A stretch of 57,127 nucleotides of DNA from positions 1-57,127 of the forward strand of contig NZ_JAATOO010000027.1 of assembly GCF_011806575.1 (NCBI RefSeq), in the 5' to 3' direction. Below the pieces are notes generated by a model. That model was not told the DNA's origin and ran no database searches. It saw nothing but the letters and a program-made list of their open reading frames with translations. This DNA is from Vibrio hepatarius (GTDB lineage: Bacteria; Pseudomonadota; Gammaproteobacteria; Enterobacterales; Vibrionaceae). The position numbers and the translations under genes were made by a program. Positions 16,104 through 22,930 of this stretch are shown here, one piece after another; within the stretch, counting starts at the first letter, position 1; the number at the start of each line of letters is the position of its first letter.

Positions 16104-18617
16104 GTGAAGTTCATAAAGCGATTGTTTATATTTACACTGGTTTGCATGATTCTTGGAGTCGGTACAATTTTCGGCTTCTATTTTTATGTCAAACCAGAAT
16201 TACCCGATGTAGCCACTCTGAAAGACGTGGAACTACAGACGCCAATGCAGGTATTTAGCCGTGACGGTAAACTAATATCTCAGTTTGGTGAGAAGCGTCG
16301 CATCCCGGTGACGTACGACGAAATTCCTCAACACCTTATCGAAGCGTTGATTGCGACCGAAGACAGTCGTTTCTATGATCACCCAGGTATCGATCCAATC
16401 GGTATTACCCGTGCGGCGGTGGTTGTCGCGTTGTCTGGCTCGGCGAAACAAGGTGCGAGTACCATTACTCAACAGCTTGCGCGTAACTTCTTCTTATCTA
16501 ACGAGAAGAAGATCATGCGTAAGATTAAAGAGATCTTCATCGCGATCCACATTGAGCAGCTACTGACCAAACAAGAAATCATGGAGCTGTACGTTAACAA
16601 AATCTTCCTTGGTTATCGTTCATACGGCTTCGGCGCAGCTGCGCGTGTCTACTTTGGTAAAGACCTGCAAGACTTGACGCTGAGCCAACTCGCTACGCTA
16701 GCGGGTATGCCAAAAGCTCCGTCAACGATGAACCCAATTTACTCACTAGAGCGCGCGACAAACCGTCGAAATGTGGTGTTAGCGCGTATGCTGGATGAGA
16801 AATACATTACTCGAGAAGAGTATGACCAAGCGCGTTCAGAAGCGTTGATTTCTCGCTACCACGGTGCAGAAATTGAACTCAACGCGCCTTACGTTGCAGA
16901 GCTTGCTCGTGCTTGGATGGTGGCTCGTTACGGTGAAGATGCGTACACCTCAGGTATGAACATCTACACAACGGTTGACTCTAAACTCCAAGCGGCAGCG
17001 AATGAGTCTGCCGTCAACAACTTATTGGCGTACGACGAACGCCACGGTTACCGCGGCCCTGAGACGGTACTGTGGAAAAATGGTCAAGCGGCGTTCGACC
17101 AAGAGAAAATCGAATCGACACTGGCGAAAGTACCGACTTACGGTCCTTTAACGCCAGCGGTAGTGACTAAAGTTGACAGCAAAAGTGCGACCGTTTGGGT
17201 TAAAAACCAAGGTGAACAGACCATCGAATGGGATGGCATCAAATGGGCACGTAAGTTCTTAACTGATGAGCGTCAAGGCTCAGCGCCAAACCGTGCCAGC
17301 GATGTGATGAAAACCGGTGAGCAAATTTGGGTTCGCCAGGTCAGCGATACGACAGAAGGGAAAGAGAGCACTCAGTGGCACTTAAGCCAAGTACCAAACG
17401 CCAACACCGCATTTGTCGCAATGAATCCTGAAAATGGCGCGGTATTGTCTCTGGTAGGCGGTTTTAACTTTGTACACAACAAGTTTAACCGCGCCACTCA
17501 GTCTGTTCGTCAGGTGGGCTCAAGTATCAAACCATTTATTTATTCGGCGGCGATCGATAAAGGCTTAACGTTGGCGACATTGATCAACGACGCACCGATT
17601 AACCAATGGGACCAAAGCCAAGGTACAGCATGGCGTCCAAAGAACTCACCACCGACTTACGTTGGTCCAACACGTCTGCGTATTGGCCTTGCTCAATCGA
17701 AAAACGTCATGGCGGTACGTGTGCTGCGTGAAGTGGGCTTAGACGAAACGCGTGAATACCTCACTCGTTTTGGTTTCAACATCGACCAGATCCCTCGCTC
17801 TGAAACCATTGCGTTGGGTGCAGGCAGTTTGACGCCAATGAAAATGGCTCAAGGTTACTCTGTCTTCGCCAATGGCGGTTACTACGTCGAGCCGTACTAC
17901 ATCGAGAAAGTCGAAGGCCCATTCGGTGACCTAGAGTTTGAAGCAACACCACAAGTCGTTTGCCGTAAAAATTGTCCGAAAGGCGTGACTTCTTTGGATG
18001 ATTTCCAAGAGCAAGATGTCGACGGCAGTGAAGACACACCACGATACGCGCCAAAAGTACTCTCTGAGCAAACCGCATTTATGGTTCGTGAGATGATGTA
18101 CAGCAATATTTGGGGCGGAGGCAACTGGCGTGAAGGCACTGGTTGGAACGGTACTGGCTGGCGTGCTCAAGCACTTGAACGTCGCGATATCGGTGGTAAA
18201 ACGGGGACCACTAACGACTCAAAAGACGCGTGGTATACCGGCTACGGACCAGATGTTGTCGCGATCTCTTGGGTCGGTTTTGACGATCACAATCGTGCTC
18301 TTGGTCGAACAACGCCAAACCGTAATCTAGATGGTAAGCAAGTATCTGGCGCTGAAGCGGGTGCCAAGACAGCCCAACCAGCTTGGGTGGACTTTATGCG
18401 CATTGCACTTGATGGTGTGCCGGAACAAGAAAAACAGATCCCGAATAATGTCATTCGTGTTCGTATTGACCGCGACACGGGTTTGCTGACCAACAAGAAT
18501 GATGAGACGGCAATGTTTGAATACTTCGTCGAGGGCACCGAACCAACAGAGTACGCGTCGAGCCAATCGAGCGACAGTATCTATACTTCGGAAGACGGCA
18601 CTGAAGAGCTGTTCTAA
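16104..18617 (+). CDS. mrcA: penicillin-binding protein 1A
   Basis: Bifunctional class A PBP that polymerises and crosslinks peptidoglycan. It has an N-terminal cytoplasmic tail and membrane span (about residues 7-28). The glycosyltransferase domain carries EDSRFYDHPGIDPIGI with the catalytic Glu, GASTITQQLARN and the KIKEIFIAIHIE block. An inserted OB-like region follows. The transpeptidase domain has catalytic Ser473 in SSIKPF, the SKN motif (AQSKNVMAVR) and KTGT (GGKTGTTNDSKDAW). 837 residues is normal. It is divergent from pilM, a conserved arrangement in gammaproteobacteria. Confidence 0.95.
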   Translation: MKFIKRLFIFTLVCMILGVGTIFGFYFYVKPELPDVATLKDVELQTPMQVFSRDGKLISQFGEKRRIPVTYDEIPQHLIEALIATEDSRFYDHPGIDPIGITRAAVVVALSGSAKQGASTITQQLARNFFLSNEKKIMRKIKEIFIAIHIEQLLTKQEIMELYVNKIFLGYRSYGFGAAARVYFGKDLQDLTLSQLATLAGMPKAPSTMNPIYSLERATNRRNVVLARMLDEKYITREEYDQARSEALISRYHGAEIELNAPYVAELARAWMVARYGEDAYTSGMNIYTTVDSKLQAAANESAVNNLLAYDERHGYRGPETVLWKNGQAAFDQEKIESTLAKVPTYGPLTPAVVTKVDSKSATVWVKNQGEQTIEWDGIKWARKFLTDERQGSAPNRASDVMKTGEQIWVRQVSDTTEGKESTQWHLSQVPNANTAFVAMNPENGAVLSLVGGFNFVHNKFNRATQSVRQVGSSIKPFIYSAAIDKGLTLATLINDAPINQWDQSQGTAWRPKNSPPTYVGPTRLRIGLAQSKNVMAVRVLREVGLDETREYLTRFGFNIDQIPRSETIALGAGSLTPMKMAQGYSVFANGGYYVEPYYIEKVEGPFGDLEFEATPQVVCRKNCPKGVTSLDDFQEQDVDGSEDTPRYAPKVLSEQTAFMVREMMYSNIWGGGNWREGTGWNGTGWRAQALERRDIGGKTGTTNDSKDAWYTGYGPDVVAISWVGFDDHNRALGRTTPNRNLDGKQVSGAEAGAKTAQPAWVDFMRIALDGVPEQEKQIPNNVIRVRIDRDTGLLTNKNDETAMFEYFVEGTEPTEYASSQSSDSIYTSEDGTEELF

Positions 18618-18629
18618 ATCGACTGAAAC

Positions 18630-18665
18630 AAAAAGGGCTGATGTTTACGCATCAGCCCTTTTTTA
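18630..18665. terminator. bidirectional terminator mrcA/oxyR
   Basis: AAGGGCTGATG pairs perfectly with CATCAGCCCTT around a 6-nt loop, with A-run on the left and T-run on the right. It serves both convergent genes. Confidence 0.85.
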
Positions 18666-18669
18666 TTTT

Positions 18670-19572
18670 CTACGCCGCCGCTTGGTACTTAGCGAGCTGT
18701 TCTTTTATCGCTTTCGCCAGTTGCTCAAAACGCGCTCTTAGCGGAGAGCCAGGACGGTACACTAAGACAATCCGACGCGAAGGAACTGGATTAGACGCTT
18801 TGATGTAGCAAACGCCGTCTTTCTGTTTCTCTTTTGGCAACGAAAGTTCCGGTAGCAACGTAATGCCCGCGCCCGCAGCCACCATATTTCTTAACGTTTC
18901 TAAACTCGTCGCTTTAAAACGTTCGTCGTCTTTTGCCCCGGCCGCAAAACAAAAGCCCAATGCTTGATCACGCAAACAATGACCGTCACCTAAAGAAAGC
19001 ACGGTGCGTCCTTTGAGGTCGTGCATGTCGACTTCATCTAAATCTGCCCACTCGTGACCATAAGGCACAGCGACGCTGAGTGGTTCATCGTAAACGTCAA
19101 TCTCTTTAAACTGCTCGGTTTCCGCCACCGACGCCAAAACCAAGCAATCGAGCTTACCGTCTTCTAACTGATCGACCAACTGGTTGGTTTGTGCTTCATG
19201 TAGAAACAGCTCTAGTTCTGGGAACTGTTCTTTCAACGCGGGAATGATCCGCGGCAAGATATAAGGCCCGACCGTCGGGATAAAGCCAATATGCAACGGG
19301 CCGGTCATCACCCCGTTTTGCCCGCTGGCCATATCTTTAAATGTTTTGACTTCGCTGAGAATACGCTTGGCCTGATCCACCAACTGTAAACCCGAGTCGG
19401 TAAACAACACTCGGCGACTGCTTCGCTCTAATAAAGTCGTCCCGAGCTCATCTTCCAGCTTACGAATCTGACCACTTAACGTTGGCTGGCTGACAAAGCA
19501 CGCCTCTGCCGCTTTGCGAAAATGCTTATGCTCAGCAAGTGCCACCAAGTATTCAAAGTCACGAATATTCAT
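18670..19572 (-). CDS. oxyR: hydrogen-peroxide sensor OxyR
   Basis: LysR-family regulator activated by a peroxide-induced disulfide. The N-terminal winged HTH is MNIRDFEYLVALAEHKHFRKAAE...SQPTLSGQIRKLEDELG. The effector domain has the redox pair Cys199 and Cys208 in HCLRDQALGFC at exactly the E. coli positions and spacing. 300 residues. It is divergent from a peroxiredoxin-glutaredoxin gene, and a near-consensus OxyR site lies 24-60 nt before its start codon, so autorepression and divergent activation are expected. Confidence 0.95.
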   Translation of the reverse strand: MNIRDFEYLVALAEHKHFRKAAEACFVSQPTLSGQIRKLEDELGTTLLERSSRRVLFTDSGLQLVDQAKRILSEVKTFKDMASGQNGVMTGPLHIGFIPTVGPYILPRIIPALKEQFPELELFLHEAQTNQLVDQLEDGKLDCLVLASVAETEQFKEIDVYDEPLSVAVPYGHEWADLDEVDMHDLKGRTVLSLGDGHCLRDQALGFCFAAGAKDDERFKATSLETLRNMVAAGAGITLLPELSLPKEKQKDGVCYIKASNPVPSRRIVLVYRPGSPLRARFEQLAKAIKEQLAKYQAAA

Positions 19573-19595
19573 TGTTGTTTTCCATATTCAATTAG

Positions 19596-19632
19596 ATAGA
19601 AACCACCTATCAAAACCATAACATCAAACGAT
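19596..19632. promoter_or_regulatory. OxyR operator
   Basis: Four tetranucleotides in the ATAG-N7-CTAT-N7-ATAG-N7-CTAT register are ATAG (19596), CTAT (19607), ATAA (19618) and CGAT (19629), 14 of 16 specified bases with exact 7-nt spacing. The site abuts oxyR and lies about 110 nt before the divergent prx-grx ATG, suited to activating that gene. Confidence 0.8.
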
Positions 19633-19741
19633 TAGATCTATCAAAGAGTTTTTTTAATAATCAACTCAACGAAAAGATACAGAGCAGCGTATAACAAAAC
19701 GCTCTAGAAACGATTTATAAAAAATTAAAAGGAAACGATTC

Positions 19742-20470
19742 ATGTTTGCAACGAAAGAAGGCCAAAACATCCCTCAAGTAACTTTCCCAACTCGCCAAGG
19801 TGACCAATGGGTAAACGTCACAAGTGACGAACTATTTAAAAACAAAACGGTGATTGTCTTTAGTCTACCGGGCGCATTCACGCCAACTTGTTCTTCTAGC
19901 CACTTACCACGTTACAACGAGCTGTTCCCGGTGTTTAAAGAGCACGGCGTAGACGCAATCTTGTGTGTTTCCGTTAACGACACGTTTGTGATGAATGCGT
20001 GGAAGCAAGAGCAAGAAGCAGAACACATTACCTTTATTCCAGATGGTAACGGAGAGTTCACCGACGGTATGGGTATGTTGATCGATAAAAACGAGCTGGG
20101 CTTTGGCAAACGTTCATGGCGCTACAGCATGTTGGTAAAAGACGGCGTGATTGAAAAGATGTTCATCGAACCAAATGAACCGGGTGACCCGTTCAAAGTG
20201 TCAGATGCCGATACCATGCTCAACTACATCGCACCGGGCTTTAAAACACAGGAATCGATCACCGTATTTACTAAACCGGGTTGTCCGTTTTGTGTGAAAG
20301 CGAAACAAAATTTGATTGATAAAGGTCTTCAATACGAAGAAGTGATCCTAGGAAAAGACGCAACAACCGTGAGCCTACGCGCTATCACTGGCCGCGCAAC
20401 TGTTCCTCAAGTATTCATCGGCGGTAAACATATCGGCGGTAGCGAAGAACTTGAAACTTACCTAGGCTAA
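19742..20470 (+). CDS. hybrid peroxiredoxin-glutaredoxin (Prx5-Grx)
   Basis: Peroxidase that reduces hydrogen peroxide and organic peroxides with glutathione, using its own glutaredoxin domain. Residues 1-165 are Prx5-like with the peroxidatic Cys in PGAFTPTCSSSHLPRY. Residues about 170-242 are glutaredoxin with CPFC in TKPGCPFCVKAK and a TVPQVFIGGKHIGG glutathione-site block. Fusions of this kind are known from Haemophilus and vibrios. AAGGAAA precedes the start. It is controlled by the adjacent OxyR site, and its own terminator ends the transcript before the reductase gene. Confidence 0.93.
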   Translation: MFATKEGQNIPQVTFPTRQGDQWVNVTSDELFKNKTVIVFSLPGAFTPTCSSSHLPRYNELFPVFKEHGVDAILCVSVNDTFVMNAWKQEQEAEHITFIPDGNGEFTDGMGMLIDKNELGFGKRSWRYSMLVKDGVIEKMFIEPNEPGDPFKVSDADTMLNYIAPGFKTQESITVFTKPGCPFCVKAKQNLIDKGLQYEEVILGKDATTVSLRAITGRATVPQVFIGGKHIGGSEELETYLG

Positions 20471-20485
20471 TACTCAGAGCCCTCG

Positions 20486-20526
20486 GTCTTCCGACCTAGC
20501 AATGGGTCGGAGGATCTCTTCTTTTT
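20486..20526 (+). terminator. terminator after prx-grx
   Basis: TCTTCCGACC pairs with GGGTCGGAGGA around a 7-nt loop, and a T-rich tract (TCTTCTTTTT) follows at 20517-20526. Confidence 0.7.
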
Positions 20527-20595
20527 AGACTTCTGATTTCAAATTCATTCCTCCAAACACGCGCATCATTGGAGGGCACAACACGAGAGTTCATT

Positions 20596-22053
20596 ATGAA
20601 GCAGCTAAACGTTGATGTCGCCATTATTGGTGGCGGTACCGCAGGCTTAGGGGCGTATCGCGCCGCCAAAGCACACACAAACAATGTCGTACTCATTGAA
20701 GGAGGTCCTTACGGCACAACGTGTGCACGCGTTGGTTGTATGCCATCAAAACTACTGATTGCAGCGGCGGAAAGTGTCCACCAAATTGAAAAAGCGCCGG
20801 GGTTTGGTGTTCATCCACAAGGCGAGATCAGGATCGATGGTCGTGAGGTTATGGACCGCATCAAACATGAGCGTGACCGCTTTGTTGGATTTGTCCTAGA
20901 AAGCGTGGACGAGATCCCCACATCAGACAAAATTTCAGGCTACGCAAAGTTTGTTGATGGTCACACGCTGCGTGTCGACGAGCATACTGAAATCCACGCA
21001 GAGCGAATCGTTATCGCTACGGGCTCACGCCCGGCCTACCCTGCTGTCTGGAATGAACTGGGCGACCGCCTTGTCGTCAATGATGATGTTTTTGACTGGG
21101 ATGACTTGCCTGAAGCGGTTGCAGTATTTGGTCCCGGAGTGATTGGTCTCGAATTGGGACAAGCGCTTCATCGACTCGGGGTTAAGGTTAAGCTGTTTGG
21201 CCTCGGTGGTCAGGTGGGGCCACTCACAGACCCACAAGTGATGGCTTACGCAGACAAAGCGTTTAAACAAGAGTTTTATCTGGACGCTGATGTCAAAGTC
21301 GAAAGCATGAAACGTCTCAATGACAGCGATAAAGTTGAGATTCAATTCATCAACCACGATGGTGAACTCGAAACCTTTGTTGTTGACTATGTACTCGCGG
21401 CGACAGGGCGTCGTCCAAATGTTGACAAACTGGCGCTCGAAAACACCGAGATTGTTGTGGATGAACGTGGTGTGCCGACTGCAGACCATTACACGCTGCA
21501 AACCTCGGTCGAGAATATCTTTATCGCCGGTGACGCAAGCAATCAAATCCCACTGCTGCACGAAGCCGCTGATCAGGGAAAAATTGCCGGAGACAACGCT
21601 GGGCGCTACCCAGACATTCGATCAGGCTTACGACGCTCACCGATTTCTGCGGTCTTCTCTGACCCACAGATAGCGATGGTGGGTGAAACTTACCGACAAC
21701 TTGAGACGCGTTTGGGCAATTGCAGCTGTTTTGAAACCGGCGAAGTGTCATTTGAGAATCAAGGCCGTTCAAGAGTGATGCTGCGTAACCAAGGAATATT
21801 GCACGTCTACGGAGAGCACGGTACAGGGCGTTTTCTTGGCGCGGAGATGATAGGCCCGAATGCTGAGCACTTAGCGCACCTTCTGGCTTGGGCACATCAG
21901 AACAAGATGACGATTTCAGAAATGCTGGACATGCCGTTTTATCATCCAGTGATTGAAGAAGGCGTTCGCACCGCCTTACGTGACCTTAACGCGAAACTGC
22001 ACCTAGGCCCAGAAATGGTGAAGCACTGTTTGGATTGCGGTCCTGGTTGTTAA
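20596..22053 (+). CDS. dihydrolipoamide dehydrogenase-like flavoprotein
   Basis: Class I pyridine nucleotide-disulfide oxidoreductase of 485 residues. It has an FAD-binding GGGTAGLGAYRAA near the N-terminus, redox pair CARVGC (GTTCARVGCMPSK), a second Rossmann fold for NAD(P)H (VFGPGVIGLELGQAL), FAD block FIAGDAS, and the C-terminal catalytic His-Glu (YHPVIEEG). The extreme C-terminus is unusual: HCLDCGPGC adds three Cys. No lipoyl-bearing complex gene is nearby, so it is not the PDH E3; its substrate is unknown. The ATG at 20596 has GAGAG upstream; an in-frame TTG at 20569 would add nine residues. Confidence 0.75.
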   Translation: MKQLNVDVAIIGGGTAGLGAYRAAKAHTNNVVLIEGGPYGTTCARVGCMPSKLLIAAAESVHQIEKAPGFGVHPQGEIRIDGREVMDRIKHERDRFVGFVLESVDEIPTSDKISGYAKFVDGHTLRVDEHTEIHAERIVIATGSRPAYPAVWNELGDRLVVNDDVFDWDDLPEAVAVFGPGVIGLELGQALHRLGVKVKLFGLGGQVGPLTDPQVMAYADKAFKQEFYLDADVKVESMKRLNDSDKVEIQFINHDGELETFVVDYVLAATGRRPNVDKLALENTEIVVDERGVPTADHYTLQTSVENIFIAGDASNQIPLLHEAADQGKIAGDNAGRYPDIRSGLRRSPISAVFSDPQIAMVGETYRQLETRLGNCSCFETGEVSFENQGRSRVMLRNQGILHVYGEHGTGRFLGAEMIGPNAEHLAHLLAWAHQNKMTISEMLDMPFYHPVIEEGVRTALRDLNAKLHLGPEMVKHCLDCGPGC

Positions 22054-22070
22054 CCCTAAAGTTCAAAAGT

Positions 22071-22096
22071 AAAAACGAGCCACAAGGCTCGTTTTT
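22071..22096. terminator. bidirectional terminator
   Basis: AAAAACGAGCC pairs with GGCTCGTTTTT across a 4-nt loop, giving A-run and T-run flanks for both the flavoprotein gene and the convergent RidA-like gene. Confidence 0.85.
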
Positions 22097-22100
22097 CTGT

Positions 22101-22448
22101 TTACTTTTCAGCGGCAATGACCGAGATTTCAACCAGCAGCGCGTCGCGTGCCATATCAGCAGTGACACACGCACGAGCCGGAGCGTGGCCTTCAGGAACC
22201 CAAGCGTCCCAAACCGCGTTCATTTCTTGGAAATACTGCATGTCTTTTAGGTAAATCGTCGCTGAAAGCATGTGTTCTTTGTCACTGCCAGCTTCTAGGA
22301 GTAATTCTTCCACTTTATCCAACATCGTTTGTGTCTGTTCGGTAATACCTTGTGTCGCGTCAGCACATACCTGACCACATAGGTAAATGACACCGTTGTG
22401 TTTAACGATACGACTCATACGTTGTTTAGTTTGTTGGCGTTCTATCAT
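22101..22448 (-). CDS. RidA/YjgF-family protein (YoaB-like)
   Basis: Small trimeric RidA-superfamily protein; some members hydrolyse reactive enamine/imine intermediates from PLP enzymes. Evidence is IERQQTKQRMSRIVKHNGVIYLCGQV at the N-terminus, SATIYLKDMQYFQEMNAVWDAWV and GHAPARACV in the body, and LLVEISVIA at the end. The catalytic-type Arg is in the PARACV block. I use the ATG at 22448 (115 residues), because family members start just before the IER block and AAGTGAG lies upstream. Longer in-frame extensions are not conserved in the family. Confidence 0.85.
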   Translation of the reverse strand: MIERQQTKQRMSRIVKHNGVIYLCGQVCADATQGITEQTQTMLDKVEELLLEAGSDKEHMLSATIYLKDMQYFQEMNAVWDAWVPEGHAPARACVTADMARDALLVEISVIAAEK

Positions 22449-22515
22449 TTTTCTCACTTTCACATTTTGGTTGCGGTATTCTAAGAGTCGGTATGTTACA
22501 GAAATATCAAACACC

Positions 22516-22770
22516 ATGACATGTCATAACTGTGAACAATCTCATTGGTTCTGGAAAAAGATTGGCCGTTGCCAACGCTGCATGGATCAACTGACGGTAC
22601 TTTCGGTACTTTGTTGGATCGTTTGGTGGTTTCTCTGCCACGATAACCCTAAAAGTATTGAGTCTATTGCGTTGATTTTTGCTGGATTTGCGTTTAATAC
22701 GCTACTCGCCCTGCACCTTTGGATGCGTTTTGTCATCCTGCCATGGCGCAAACGGAATAGTAAAAAGTAG
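22516..22770 (+). CDS. small membrane protein, DUF3624 type
   Basis: An 84-residue protein of unknown function that I recognise as the DUF3624 type found in vibrios. Two Cys-x2-Cys pairs near the N-terminus (CHNC at residues 3-6 and CQRC at 19-22) look like a small metal-binding ribbon. Two hydrophobic helices follow (about 25-43 and 50-72), then a basic C-terminal tail. I place the start at the ATG at 22516, immediately before CHNC; upstream in-frame codons look non-coding and overlap the divergent RidA-like gene's promoter region. No function can be assigned. Confidence 0.75.
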   Translation: MTCHNCEQSHWFWKKIGRCQRCMDQLTVLSVLCWIVWWFLCHDNPKSIESIALIFAGFAFNTLLALHLWMRFVILPWRKRNSKK

Positions 22771-22780
22771 TAGATAGAAA

Positions 22781-22812
22781 AAAGCCCCAAAACCAATATC
22801 GGTCTTGGGGCT
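22781..22812 (-). terminator. terminator after argH
   Basis: AGCCCCAA (22783-22790) pairs with TTGGGGCT (22805-22812) around a 14-nt loop. A run of A on the left gives a U-tract for leftward transcripts, so it ends argH; it may also stop the DUF3624 gene. Confidence 0.75.
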
Positions 22813-22930
22813 CTCTTAGATTTGTCTAAGAAAAAGCAGTGGTACTTTAATAGACCCCGCCTTTTCTTAAAGGTTCCTAAAAATCGATGATCTTTTGGAT
22901 CTTTTTTTGAAAACCTTTTTATTCAGTACG
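22813..22930 (-). other. structured 3' untranslated region of argH
   Basis: Between the argH stop and its terminator are a long irregular hairpin with arms AAAGGTT (22869-22875) and AACCTTT (22912-22918), and a short perfect hairpin CTTAGA/TCTAAG (22815-22830). With the terminator this makes three stem-loops in about 150 nt, compatible with a 3'-end-derived small RNA or mRNA stabiliser. Speculative. Confidence 0.3.
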
